From contig NZ_JBGFSP010000003.1 in assembly GCF_041227145.1 (NCBI RefSeq), forward strand, positions 2,480,001-2,544,000: a stretch of DNA of 64,000 nt. The letters are read 5' to 3'. Both the position numbers and the translations under genes were made by a program. Position 1 is the stretch's first letter. Each line of letters begins with the position of its first letter. This document shows positions 44,336 through 53,182 of this stretch, piece after piece. This stretch comes from Bacteroides sp. AN502(2024) (GTDB lineage: Bacteria; Bacteroidota; Bacteroidia; Bacteroidales; Bacteroidaceae). Under the pieces are notes generated by a model that saw nothing but the letters and a program-made list of their open reading frames with translations, was not told the DNA's origin and did not search any database.

Positions 44336-44542
44336 CACTTATTTTGTGTTTTTCAATATTGTTAATTCTAATTTGCAGTTTGTTGGTTGCACGTAAAGAG
44401 AAGCAAACAGTGAAATCGAAGCGGATACTATCCGCCCCGATATCCAAGTTACGGGTGTTGTCGGAATGGTTTATCCGATGAAAACCAGGAGTTTGGCGCT
44501 CCTTCCGTTGAGGAGTAATGATATCAATAATAAAGGAATAAG

Positions 44543-45451
44543 TTATCTTCTTGAATGGCTGTTCCTTTCAGAGGAGTACGGAGAGCTTTGAGTATTATTT
44601 CTATGATAGGAACTACTGCCATTGTTTCGTCTACTCGAATATTCTCTCGAACCGTTGTTTGTTCTTCCTCTTTCACGATGGGAGGAACCCGAACCGGTGG
44701 TACTTCCGCTTGTTAGTCTGCGATTAGGTCTTGAAGAACCGGATCCCGTTTCCGGACGGGGATGTGTCGATGTACCGGGGCGTGTTGTCAACGAACCCGG
44801 ACGGGAAGAATTACCTGCACGTGCCGGTGCATGATGCGGACGAGTGGAAGTATTCGGACGGAACCGGACAGAACCGAAGTCCGAACGGCGATAAGAGTGG
44901 AATGCTCGCTGATCTCTCACCCGATGCGGTGCAGAATAGTGGTTGAAATTGGTATATCTGCCCCGATAATAACTCGTATGATGAAAGTGTGGACGGTAAT
45001 GTGCTCCGCAATACGTACGGTAATGGTAAGGTGCTCCAAAATAAAACAGGCTACGGTTCGGATAATTGATATAAACCCTGAAACTCCATTTCCCTCCGGT
45101 TACATAGATCGGCCGATAGAAATACTCGGCACCGAGGAACCTGCGATACTGCGCATCACTCAATATCCAGCGAAGATCATCGTTACGGATATCCAACGCT
45201 TCATAATAATCATCCAATGCCCATTCGTAGCCATGTGCTACGTAATCCATGATATTACGGACAGCATAAATAAAGTCGTAATTAATCTCATACGCATCAT
45301 TGTATTGCTGCGTACTCAAGCTCAATTCATATGCCATCTTATCGGTAAGAAAACGCGTCTCCTTACGTATCTTGCCGGTGCTCATTCCGGCCATTACGGT
45401 CATATCGGCAGTCAGACCGACAGCAAAGAGTAAAAACAGTATTCGTTTCAT
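44543..45451 (-). CDS. Secreted protein with Tyr/His-rich and Arg/Ser/Gly-rich tail
   Basis: A 302-residue exported protein of unknown function (signal MKRILFLLFAVGLTADMTVMA). Residues about 25-140 are folded-looking (MSTGKIRKETRFLTDKMAYE, YHRF-like aromatic region). Residues 140-200 are rich in Tyr, His and Arg, and residues 200-302 are a low-complexity Ser/Gly/Arg/Thr tail with repeated SSRP, TRPG and GSGSS. The basic disordered tail could bind polysaccharide, nucleic acid or cell wall. The minus-strand frame is real because signal peptide, start and codon pattern agree; plus-strand frames over it are shadows. Confidence 0.8.
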   Translation of the reverse strand: MKRILFLLFAVGLTADMTVMAGMSTGKIRKETRFLTDKMAYELSLSTQQYNDAYEINYDFIYAVRNIMDYVAHGYEWALDDYYEALDIRNDDLRWILSDAQYRRFLGAEYFYRPIYVTGGKWSFRVYINYPNRSLFYFGAPYHYRTYCGAHYRPHFHHTSYYRGRYTNFNHYSAPHRVRDQRAFHSYRRSDFGSVRFRPNTSTRPHHAPARAGNSSRPGSLTTRPGTSTHPRPETGSGSSRPNRRLTSGSTTGSGSSHRERGRTNNGSREYSSRRNNGSSSYHRNNTQSSPYSSERNSHSRR

Positions 45452-45545
45452 CCTTCAATCTCCTATCATTTATTATTCCGATGATATTCCTTGATAAACT
45501 TACGTATCTTATCTTTATATGCTACATCCCTTTGTGCTAATAGTA

Positions 45546-46217
45546 TCAACGTCTACCGTACCCGATCATAAAATCCTTCATCTTTTCCTTGCTGGAGCTA
45601 AATGTCAGGCTATTAATCACTGTAAAGAAAGCCTCCTTATCTACAATCCGCGGATACATCATCTTCATAATCTCCATCCGGTCATCGTCGAATGTATACA
45701 GTTTGGTCAGTTGAAGACATTGGGCAGATGTAAAATCAGAACCGGCTAATGCAGCATCGAGCAGCTTGATACGGTCGTCTTTAAAAGGCTCATTCTTCAT
45801 CTCTTTATAAAACGTCTGGAAGAGCTGATCGTTCATCACCCTGTTGTAACCATATCCCGGCCAATGTTCTCCTTGTTCCGGGCGGCAGGGCCTTTCCGGG
45901 TGTATGTTATAACGTCCGTCCACCCATATCTCTTTCACGCCCCTTCCATCAAAATAAATGAAATCTTTGTATAATTTTTCTCCTTTCCATATTCGCTCTC
46001 CCGTGCGGGTAAAGCGAGTGGCATACACTTCAACGGTGTAATGTCCGGGATTTAAATTGGCTATAAAGCAGGTGGTAGTCGGCAAACATATCCGGTTTCC
46101 TCCCAAGTAAACAAGAATCGGAGTGTTTCCGCCATCGATACGGATTCCGTTCACAGACTGCGCTTGTAAAGAGAGGGCAGCGAACAGGATGCAGAAACTA
46201 ATTATAATCTTACGCAT
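45546..46217 (-). CDS. DUF4476 domain exported protein
   Basis: A 223-residue exported protein with signal MRKIIISFCILFAALSLQA. Residues 25-90 form a beta-rich part (ILVYLGGNRICLPTTTCFIA, GHYTVEVYATRFTRTGERIW); the C-terminal about 95 residues show the DUF4476 pattern: FQTFYKEMKNEPFKDDRIKL, GSDFTSAQCLQLTKLYTFDD and RIVDKEAFFTVINSLTFSSS. The function of DUF4476 is not known; it is common in Bacteroidota periplasmic proteins. It lies 94 nt upstream of the Tyr/Arg-rich protein gene in the same direction and has its own promoter. Confidence 0.85.
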   Translation of the reverse strand: MRKIIISFCILFAALSLQAQSVNGIRIDGGNTPILVYLGGNRICLPTTTCFIANLNPGHYTVEVYATRFTRTGERIWKGEKLYKDFIYFDGRGVKEIWVDGRYNIHPERPCRPEQGEHWPGYGYNRVMNDQLFQTFYKEMKNEPFKDDRIKLLDAALAGSDFTSAQCLQLTKLYTFDDDRMEIMKMMYPRIVDKEAFFTVINSLTFSSSKEKMKDFMIGYGRR

Positions 46218-46260
46218 AACTTATCTCGTTTTTATGATCTATATCTTTCATCTGATACCA

Positions 46261-46292
46261 CAAAAATAGGGTGAGAAAACTCCCCACCCCAA
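46261..46292 (-). promoter_or_regulatory. Promoter of the DUF4476 gene
   Basis: TATTTTTG (46261-46268) with TTG 21 nt upstream (46290-46292) on the minus strand, about 45 nt before the ATG. Confidence 0.65.
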
Positions 46293-46323
46293 TGATTCTC
46301 TCTATTCGTACATAGGGAAATCC

Positions 46324-47172
46324 CTATTCTGTGTAGGAGTCTGCCAAGGCAATGCCATCCTCATGCAAGATAATCAGACGTTTCTTATACAAATCGCCCA
46401 CTCCTTTCTTAAAGGTTTTCTTGCTGACCCCAAACGTGTCGTAAATATCCTCCGCAGGACTTTTATCATTCAGGTTGATTCGTCCCCCATGCGATTTGAT
46501 ATAGTCTAGCAACGTTCTCGAAAAATCATCAATCTTTTCAAAACCGGGTTTCTGAAGAATCAGGTCTATCTTCCCATCTTCACGCACCTGTTTCACAAAT
46601 GCTTTCATCTCCATCCCTGTCTCCAACGGACAGAATATCTCATTTTCATACAGTAAACCGCCATACTTATTATCTATAATCGCTTTAAAGCCCAAATCTG
46701 TCTTCTGCCAGATAAGAATATTCACCTCTTCTGACGGAGCATATTCCGGCTTTTCTTTCGACAGATAACGCTCCACCTTTGCCGAAGCCACAATGCGATA
46801 GCTCTCTTCATCCAGATGTGCATGAATCACGTATTTCCGCCCGACCTGCATTTTCATTTTCTGCTCACTGAACGGAACGAACAGGTCTTTCATCAGTCCC
46901 CAGTTCAGGAAAGCCCCGTATTGATTTACCCAGGAAACTTCCAGACAGGCAAACTGACCTACCTGAACCAGCGGAGTCAGCGTCGTAGCAATCAGTCTTT
47001 CATCCATATCCAGATACAGAAACACGTTCAAAAAATCTCCTATCTTACAGCCCTCGGGCACATAGCGGGTGGGCAATAAAATCTCACCTTCTTCCCCACC
47101 ATCGAGATATACGCCGAAATCTACTTCTTTCACGATCTCAAGCTGATTGAACTTTCCCAATTCGATACTCAT
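46324..47172 (-). CDS. CvfB-type S1 RNA-binding protein
   Basis: A 282-residue cytoplasmic protein with the layout of CvfB/YitL: tandem S1-like beta-barrels (LEIVKEVDFGVYLDGGEEGE at 11-30; VGQFACLEVSWVNQYGAFLN near 70; LIWQKTDLGFKAIIDNKYGG near 155), a region KAFVKQVREDGKIDLILQ and a C-terminal winged-helix part (DTFGVSKKTFKKGVGDLYKK). Such proteins bind RNA and influence translation or virulence gene expression. A minus-strand TATCTTTG at 47211-47218 probably starts its transcript. Confidence 0.9.
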   Translation of the reverse strand: MSIELGKFNQLEIVKEVDFGVYLDGGEEGEILLPTRYVPEGCKIGDFLNVFLYLDMDERLIATTLTPLVQVGQFACLEVSWVNQYGAFLNWGLMKDLFVPFSEQKMKMQVGRKYVIHAHLDEESYRIVASAKVERYLSKEKPEYAPSEEVNILIWQKTDLGFKAIIDNKYGGLLYENEIFCPLETGMEMKAFVKQVREDGKIDLILQKPGFEKIDDFSRTLLDYIKSHGGRINLNDKSPAEDIYDTFGVSKKTFKKGVGDLYKKRLIILHEDGIALADSYTE

Positions 47173-47270
47173 ATTCTTATCTATTTATTGTAATAGGACA
47201 CAAAGATAATCTATTTTGAAGTTGATGCAAAGGTGAAAATGAGTTATGTAACAAAGCTGCAAAATAGGTT

Positions 47271-47910
47271 TTAGAACATATATCCCAACGAGAGCATCAG
47301 GTTTCTGTTCTTCATGCCTAATTCTTTTGTCGCTTTAACGAGTCCAAAATCGTAACTGATGGCAACTTGATATTTCTTGCTGAACTCAACTCCTGCTTTC
47401 AATCCAAGACCGAAATCGAAGCGTTTCAGACCATCATTTCCAAAAATATTTTCAGAATATGGATATGGAGCTACCTCCTAATTCCGCATTATCTGCAAGA
47501 TCACCGTCTACTTTCAATTTTGCTTTTCCAAACAGCCCGACAGCCATATAAGGACCTACACTACCAAATAACGAAAAATCATCATTGACGGCATATTTAT
47601 ACCCCACACGTACAGGCACCTCTAAATAATATGGATTAAGCGTTATGCCCGCAACTGATCCTCCATCAATCTTGGCACCTTTCAATGTCAGCAATGCAGC
47701 GAAGTCCATATAGGCACCACTACCATTCGCATCCTGCGACAATCCTACTTCTGTTTTAACACCTGCGTGAAAACCGATCCTGTTATCAAAACCTGTAATG
47801 GTGTACTTACTAACATTCATACCTGCCATCACTCCCCATTTTAGATTGTCTTGAGCGTTGATACTCATTGCACTTATCGCTACTAAGGCGAATAATAAGA
47901 ACTTTTTCAT
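47271..47910 (-). pseudogene. Frameshifted outer-membrane beta-barrel (porin-like) gene
   Basis: The first frame starts MKKFLLFALVAISAMSINAQ (signal peptide) and encodes about 150 residues of a small OMP barrel (FHAGVKTEVGLSQD, PYYLEVPVRVGYKYAVNDDF, GPYMAVGLFGKAKLKVDG) before a premature TGA at 47452. Directly past it, in another frame, the barrel continues to a proper aromatic end: YSENIFGNDG, FDFGLGLKAGVEFSKKYQ and NLMLSLGYMF, stop at 47271-47273. A one-base change near the doubled TCCATATCCATAT (about 47455-47465) explains the break. It could be a true mutation, a phase-variable site or a sequencing error. Confidence 0.85.
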
Positions 47911-48141
47911 ACGAATAAAATAATTTAATTATTGTTTAGAGTTTATATGTGAGACAAATATAGGGAAATTTGCACAATTCCGAAAGATTTGGAAAGAATA
48001 TAAAAGGTAAGCGATATGAATTTTATAAGGTATAGCCATAGCAAAGGAAACAAATGGATGCATTCAGGAGTTCCCTTCTATTTTTGTAAATGTGTACTAT
48101 CAGGAAGACAGCCTTATCATAAAGTTTAAAAAGTACAAAAC

Positions 48142-48159
48142 ATCTGCCATCTGCAACAA
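48142..48159. repeat. Left 18-bp inverted repeat of the primase element
   Basis: ATCTGCCATCTGCAACAA; an exact reverse complement is found at 50809-50826. The two copies enclose 2.7 kb with the repeats and the primase gene. Confidence 0.8.
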
Positions 48160-48196
48160 AACCATCATACATCGCTGAATAATAGGGATTTATGTT

Positions 48197-48243
48197 GTTG
48201 CAGATACCTGTTGCAAATGGTTGCAGATAAAGTTGTCTGCAAC
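48197..48243. repeat. GTTGCAGAT motif cluster, left side
   Basis: Direct copies at 48197-48205 and 48220-48228 and an inverted TCTGCAAC at 48236-48243; the last two form an 8-bp hairpin with an 8-nt loop. The same motif lies inside both terminal repeats and five times on the right side. Confidence 0.7.
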
Positions 48244-48304
48244 ATACGATTCAAATACCGGATTAGTACAGTTTTTTGCCTACACACTGCTCTATGTTTA
48301 TGCC

Positions 48305-48461
48305 TTGGAACAAAGTGTTTTTGTGCTTTGGAACAAAGTGTTTTCGTACCTTGGAACAAAGTGTTCCACCGTGTTGGAACAAAGTGTTTAGTGCTTTGGA
48401 ACAAAGTGTTTCGCGCCTTGGAACAAAGTGTTTCGCGCCTTGAAACAAAGTGTTTCAAGCA
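48305..48461. repeat. Iteron-like array, seven 22-23 bp units
   Basis: TTGGAACAAAGTGTT begins at 48305, 48328, 48351, 48374, 48396, 48418 and 48440 (the last as TTGAAACAAAGTGTT), spaced 23, 23, 23, 22, 22 and 22 bp, close to two helix turns. Six to seven variable bases separate the conserved cores. Two decayed TTGAAACA copies follow. The array ends about 150 bp before the primase gene and resembles plasmid iterons. Confidence 0.88.
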
Positions 48462-48613
48462 ATTGAAACATCTTGAAACAAATTGCAGGAGTGAAACGGC
48501 AACTGAAACTACAACAAAAAGAATGCAAAGAAATAGACAAAGCATACGAGTTTACTTGTGAGATTGAAAAAGTATAGCTATCTTAGTAGAATATTTATAT
48601 TAAAAACAATTTT

Positions 48614-50710
48614 ATGAAAATTACCCAATTAAGAGACAAAGACAAAACTACTGCCCTGACCACGATGGACATAGAAACATGGATAGAAAAGACACGAACT
48701 GAAACAAAGGCACGACCGGTTACCGTTTTCAGAGAAACGCTCAAGTATTCCCTGCCCGATGCCCGTAGTTACGAAGCTGACAAATTACCAAAGATCTTAC
48801 CTGCTGCCGAATTCCGCAGAGCGGAAGGTGGTAAACAGATGAAAAGTTACAACGGCATAGTGGAGCTAACCGTTGGTCCGCTATCCGGGAGATCGGAAAT
48901 CGCATTCGTGAAGCAAAAAGCTTGGGAACAGCCGCAAACGTACTGTGTTTTTACTGGTTCCAGCGGACAAACCGTAAAAATATGGAGCAGATTCACCCGA
49001 CCGGACCAATCACTTCCACAAAAAAGGGAAGAAGCCGAAATATTCCATGCACATGCCTATCGGCTAGCCGTGAAATGTTACCAGCCTCAAATACCATTCG
49101 ATATTCGCCCTAAAGCGCCCTCTTTGGAACAATATTCCCGATTGTCCCACGACCCGGAACTCATGTACAGACCGGATTCCGTACCGTTTTATCTGTCGCA
49201 ACCTGCCGGAATGCCCGAAGAATTATCTTATCGGGAGGTGGTACGTTCGGAGAAATCACCGCTAACGCGCGCTGTCCCGGGATATGATACGAAAAGGGCT
49301 GCCTTCATGCTCTTCGAAGCTGCCCTGAGAAAAACGCGTGAGGAGATTTACGAAGCGGAAGACAATGGCGCACGCCCGATAGGGGAAGATTTCCAGGCAT
49401 TAGTGACGCGATTGGCTGCAAACTGCTTTCATTCCGGAATTCCTGAAGAGGAAACGGTTAAACGTACTATCTTTCATTATTACCTGAATGGACAGGAAGC
49501 TCTTATTCGTCAGATAATCAGAACGGTATATGATGAATGTGAAGGGTTCGGCAGGAAGAACTGCTTAGGAAAAGAACAACTTTTGTCTTTACAGACAGAG
49601 GATTTTATGAGGCGGCGTTATGAATTTCGCTGCAACACACAAATAGGAGAAGTGGAATATCGCGAACGGAATTCGTTCCGCTTTTACTTCAATCCTATCG
49701 ACAAGCGGGTATTGAACAGCATCGCACTGGATGCACAAGCCGAAGGCATTCCATTGTGGGACAGGGACATCAGCCGGTATATCTATTCGAACCGTGTACC
49801 GGTATTCAATCCGTTAGAGGATTTTCTTTATCATCTTCCCATTTGGGATGGTCAGGATCGCATCCGTACCTTGGCGAAAACCGTACCTTGCGGAAACCCG
49901 CATTGGGTAGAATTATTTCATCGCTGGTTTCTGAATATGGTAGTTCATTGGCGAGGTACGGATAAAAAGTACGCGAATAGTGTATCTCCATTACTGGTAG
50001 GTGCACAAGGTTCTCGTAAATCTACCTTTTGCCGAAGTATTATCCCACCTGCCATGCGTGCCTATTATACGGATAGTATCGATTTCTCCCAAAAGAAAGA
50101 AGCGGAACTTTATCTGAATCGGTTTGCGTTGATCAATATCGACGAATTCGATCAGATTAGTGCCACGCAACAGGGATTTCTGAAACATATTCTCCAGAAG
50201 CCTATCGTAAATATCCGCAAACCTTACGGCAAAGCCGTATTGGAGATGCGTCGCTATGCTTCTTTCATCGCCACGAGTAATCAGAAAGATTTATTGACCG
50301 ATCCTACGGGTAGTCGTCGCTTCATCTGCATCGAGGTACAGGGAACAATAGATACCAACCGGGCAATAGACTATGAGCAGTTATACGCACAAGCGATGTA
50401 CGAACTGGATCATGGCGAACGCTACTGGTTTGACCGGAAAGAAGAGCAGTTGATGATTGAAAGTAACCGGGAATTCGAACAAGTATCGCTCGAAGAACAG
50501 TTGTTTTACCGTTACTTCCGCCCGGCTGAAGAGAAGGAAGACGGAGAATGGCTTTCACCGGCAGAGATATTGGACGAAATAGGAAGAAAGAGTGCTATCT
50601 CATTGTCCAACAAGCGGGTAAGTGTATTCGGGCGGGTACTGCGCAAACATGAAATCCCTTCGAGACGGGTAAGGAGTGGTACTGTCTATCATGTTGTCAG
50701 ACTCTCATAA
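48614..50710 (+). CDS. BT4734-like primase N-domain plus VapE/VirE-type helicase
   Basis: A 698-residue protein. Residues about 40-190 match the BT4734/VirE N-terminal (primase-polymerase-like) type (VTVFRETLKYSLPDARSY, AEIFHAHAYRLAVKCYQP). Residues about 395-640 are the VapE P-loop domain: FNPLEDFLYHLPIWDGQDRI, Walker A GAQGSRKS at 463-470, Walker B LINIDEFD at 506-513, then YASFIATSNQKDLLTDPTGSRRF (location about 558-580) with sensor-like Asn and Arg. VapE proteins are replication initiator/helicases of phage satellites and plasmids. With iterons upstream and terminal repeats on both sides, it looks like the only gene of a small replicative element. No integrase or transposase is present. 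Confidence 0.85.
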   Translation: MKITQLRDKDKTTALTTMDIETWIEKTRTETKARPVTVFRETLKYSLPDARSYEADKLPKILPAAEFRRAEGGKQMKSYNGIVELTVGPLSGRSEIAFVKQKAWEQPQTYCVFTGSSGQTVKIWSRFTRPDQSLPQKREEAEIFHAHAYRLAVKCYQPQIPFDIRPKAPSLEQYSRLSHDPELMYRPDSVPFYLSQPAGMPEELSYREVVRSEKSPLTRAVPGYDTKRAAFMLFEAALRKTREEIYEAEDNGARPIGEDFQALVTRLAANCFHSGIPEEETVKRTIFHYYLNGQEALIRQIIRTVYDECEGFGRKNCLGKEQLLSLQTEDFMRRRYEFRCNTQIGEVEYRERNSFRFYFNPIDKRVLNSIALDAQAEGIPLWDRDISRYIYSNRVPVFNPLEDFLYHLPIWDGQDRIRTLAKTVPCGNPHWVELFHRWFLNMVVHWRGTDKKYANSVSPLLVGAQGSRKSTFCRSIIPPAMRAYYTDSIDFSQKKEAELYLNRFALINIDEFDQISATQQGFLKHILQKPIVNIRKPYGKAVLEMRRYASFIATSNQKDLLTDPTGSRRFICIEVQGTIDTNRAIDYEQLYAQAMYELDHGERYWFDRKEEQLMIESNREFEQVSLEEQLFYRYFRPAEEKEDGEWLSPAEILDEIGRKSAISLSNKRVSVFGRVLRKHEIPSRRVRSGTVYHVVRLS

Positions 50711-50719
50711 GCTAAAACA

Positions 50720-50752
50720 GATGTGTTGCAGATACTTGATCTGCAACACATC
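50720..50752. repeat. Perfect 14-bp hairpin with GTTGCAGAT motifs
   Basis: GATGTGTTGCAGAT / ATCTGCAACACATC pair exactly around a 5-nt loop, starting 10 nt after the primase stop. There is no T-run. More motif copies follow at 50750-50758, 50763-50771 and 50811-50819. Confidence 0.8.
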
Positions 50753-50808
50753 TGCAATAGGTATCTGCAACGCTATAAGACATTATATTTCAATTAGATA
50801 CAACGAAA

Positions 50809-50826
50809 TTGTTGCAGATGGCAGAT
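50809..50826. repeat. Right 18-bp inverted repeat of the primase element
   Basis: TTGTTGCAGATGGCAGAT is the exact reverse complement of 48142-48159. It ends 2 nt before the stop codon of the DUF6078 gene. Confidence 0.8.
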
Positions 50827-50828
50827 AA

Positions 50829-51266
50829 TTACCACATATATTCTTCTGTGTAGGAATCGAATGCAGGTTCCTCCATTATTCCTTTCTGACGGAAGATTCT
50901 ACGAATATATTCCTGTTGTTCAGGAGATAAATATTTCTCTTTACGGTAAAAGCGGTAATACATTCCGCGTCCGAAATAGCCAAGCATTTGACTTTTTAGT
51001 TGTTCCGCATCTTTGTGAGGCACGTTGTCCAACAAATGACTGATTCCCCACGCTACGCGTATTTTCTGTATCGACTTATAAAAAGAACAAGCATTTGCAT
51101 CTTCCGGAATACAATTGGGATTTACCACAGACAGAGTGGGATACTGAGCGGTACTATGCACTGCGGCCAAGTGATGCAGGCATGTTTCTCCTTTCGGACA
51201 TTGGTTATTGAAGCAGTGGGTAAAACCGTAGGGCACTGTCTGGTAGTCAAAGTTATCTTCCATCAT
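50829..51266 (-). CDS. DUF6078-type small protein with Cys/His cluster
   Basis: A 145-residue cytoplasmic protein known only as a Bacteroides conserved family (DUF6078, from memory). Near the N-terminus it has HCFNNQCPKGETCLHHLA, a Cys/His cluster able to bind zinc, plus NPNCIPEDANACSFYKS. The C-terminal half is helical and basic (AEQLKSQMLGYFGRGMYYRF, LSPEQQEYIRRIFRQKG). It could be a DNA- or RNA-associated protein; no activity is known. It follows ispG by 47 nt on the same strand. The start could be either of two adjacent Met codons. Confidence 0.75.
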   Translation of the reverse strand: MMEDNFDYQTVPYGFTHCFNNQCPKGETCLHHLAAVHSTAQYPTLSVVNPNCIPEDANACSFYKSIQKIRVAWGISHLLDNVPHKDAEQLKSQMLGYFGRGMYYRFYRKEKYLSPEQQEYIRRIFRQKGIMEEPAFDSYTEEYMW

Positions 51267-51313
51267 CGTATTCTATTTTGCTTTTTTATTCGACAGAACA
51301 AAGTTACGGAAAA

Positions 51314-53182
51314 TTAATTAGCAATGCAATTTATATCGCCTTTATTTTCTTTTTTTTCCCGATCTGTCCGGATAAACTCCAGGAGTCGTTCCACCGCCTC
51401 TTCTTCAGGAATATTTTTCTCCACACATACCTTACCTTTATAGAGACTGATTTTCCCCCGTCCTGCTCCTACATAGCCGTAGTCTGCATCTGCCATCTCA
51501 CCGGGACCATTCACGATGCATCCCATGATACCGATCTTCAGTCCTTTCAAATGCGAAGTGGCTGCCTTGATACGGGCAATCGTCTTTTCCAAGTCGTAAA
51601 GTGTACGGCCGCAACCGGGACAAGATATATACTCCGTTTTGGAGGTGCGGGTACGTCCGGCCTGCAAGATTCCGAAAGCAGTGGTATCGACCACGGCGTG
51701 ACTCAAGTTGCCCTGATTGAACAGGAAGATACCATCACAAAAGCCGTCAAAAATCAAAGCTCCCATATCGGCTGCGGACTTTATCTGCAGATTCTCCGCA
51801 TCGTCTTCCGAATAATGCTGGAAGAAGACAACCGGATTTTGCAAGCCTTCCGTCATTAGTTGATGTACCAAAGCACGGTGCTCCCCCAAACGGTTCGGAT
51901 GATTGCTTTGGGAAATCACCACCACCTCCGGATGATGTTTCAGGCAGGCTATCACTTCGTCCGTTTGTGCCATGTAGGACATAAACAGGAATTTAAGTTC
52001 TGCAGGGCATTCACCCATGAACGGTAGCTGTGCATGATTGAATGCAGGCCAGGTTCCGTCTTCTCCCTGCCATACATCCGCATCGAGAATATATTCTACT
52101 CCTTCTTCCCGTTGCTCGGGCAAAGCTCTTCCGGCATAAATATAGTCCGGTGTGAATTGTGGGTTTACTTCCGTCTTTCCGTCCATGCGGTCGGCAATAA
52201 CCACAGGCACACACTCACCTCCGATATTACGGACAGCTTTTGTCTTGCGGCGTTCGGGAGACAAATAATTGAACTCCGGTGCTTCCATTCCCGGAATATA
52301 AGGATGTCCCTGCCTCAACAGAACATAATCCACCAGTTTGCGGGCTACCGGAATTTCAGCTTCAGGAGCTTCACTCAAAGATACCCGGATGGTATCTCCC
52401 AATCCGTCACTCAACAACGCACCGATGCCAAGGGCGGACTTGATACGTCCGTCTTCTCCATCTCCGGCTTCTGTCACTCCGAGGTGTAACGGGAAAGTCA
52501 TCCCTTCTTTCTCCATGACGTCTGCCAACAGACGGACGGTTTTTACCATAACTACCGTGTTGGAGGCCTTGATGGAGATTACCACATCGGTGAAATTCTC
52601 TGCTACACAGATACGGAGGAACTCCATACAGGATTCCACCATTCCTGCGGGGGTATCACCATAGCGTGACATGATACGGTCGGATAGAGAGCCATGGTTC
52701 ACGCCGATCCGTATCGCCGTGTGATTCTCTTTACAGATATTCAGGAACGGAACAAATCGGTCATGTATTTTCTGTATTTCCTGCGCATACTCCTCGTCTG
52801 TATATTCCAGTTTTTTAAAAGTACGCGCAGCATCTACATAATTTCCCGGATTGATTCGCACCTTTTCCGCATATTGAGCAGCCACGTCCGCCACTTTCGG
52901 ATTGAAATGCACATCGGCCACCAACGGAACCATATATCCCTGGCTACGCAACCCGATGTTAATGTTCATCAGGTTTTCGGCCTCTTTGATACCTTGGGTG
53001 GTGAGGCGGACGTACTCTCCGCCTGCGTCAACAATACGTTTCACCTGTTCCACACAAGCCTGTGTATCCTGCGTAGACGTGTTTGTCATCGACTGGATAC
53101 GAATAGAATTGGGGCCGCCCAACGGTACAGCCCCAATATTTACTTCTGTGGTCTCTCTTCGAAAATAATTGAATAGATCCAT
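51314..53182 (-). CDS. ispG: 4-hydroxy-3-methylbut-2-enyl diphosphate synthase
   Basis: A 622-residue IspG of the long, three-domain type found in Bacteroidota, Chlamydia and plants. The TIM barrel (VNIGAVPLGGPNSIRIQSMT, VPLVADVHFNPKVAD, AIRIGVNHGSLSDRI) is split from the iron-sulfur domain by an insert (about 285-500). The 4Fe-4S cysteines lie in ISCPGCGRTLYDLE and MGCIVNGPGEMADADYGYVG. It makes HMBPP in the MEP isoprenoid pathway. Its ATG overlaps the purE stop by one base (TAATG), so translation is coupled. Confidence 0.97.
   Translation of the reverse strand: MDLFNYFRRETTEVNIGAVPLGGPNSIRIQSMTNTSTQDTQACVEQVKRIVDAGGEYVRLTTQGIKEAENLMNINIGLRSQGYMVPLVADVHFNPKVADVAAQYAEKVRINPGNYVDAARTFKKLEYTDEEYAQEIQKIHDRFVPFLNICKENHTAIRIGVNHGSLSDRIMSRYGDTPAGMVESCMEFLRICVAENFTDVVISIKASNTVVMVKTVRLLADVMEKEGMTFPLHLGVTEAGDGEDGRIKSALGIGALLSDGLGDTIRVSLSEAPEAEIPVARKLVDYVLLRQGHPYIPGMEAPEFNYLSPERRKTKAVRNIGGECVPVVIADRMDGKTEVNPQFTPDYIYAGRALPEQREEGVEYILDADVWQGEDGTWPAFNHAQLPFMGECPAELKFLFMSYMAQTDEVIACLKHHPEVVVISQSNHPNRLGEHRALVHQLMTEGLQNPVVFFQHYSEDDAENLQIKSAADMGALIFDGFCDGIFLFNQGNLSHAVVDTTAFGILQAGRTRTSKTEYISCPGCGRTLYDLEKTIARIKAATSHLKGLKIGIMGCIVNGPGEMADADYGYVGAGRGKISLYKGKVCVEKNIPEEEAVERLLEFIRTDREKKENKGDINCIAN

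Larger units (their letters stand above)
47911..48613. other. Regulatory/repeat region before the primase gene
   Basis: This gap holds no gene. The first part (47911-48140) contains a minus-strand TATATTTG (47955-47962) for the OMP gene and a plus-strand -7-like TATTTTTG at 48079-48086. From 48142 on it holds the left inverted repeat, clustered GTTGCAGAT motifs and the iteron array of the primase element. Frames across the array on either strand are by-products of the repeat. Confidence 0.7.

Noticed and set aside
44406..44591. Plus-strand open stretch (contains IRPDIQVTGVVGMVYPMKT)
   Set aside because: No start codon context, no recognised family, and it runs into the antiparallel gene; not supported as a gene.
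44622..45433. Several plus-strand frames over the Tyr/Arg-rich protein gene
   Set aside because: Shadows of the minus-strand gene, which has a signal peptide and correct start; the skewed Arg/Ser/Gly codons keep the other strand open.
48305..48461. CRISPR array
   Set aside because: Unit is 22-23 bp with only 6-8 variable bases between cores; no spacers of normal length and no cas genes.
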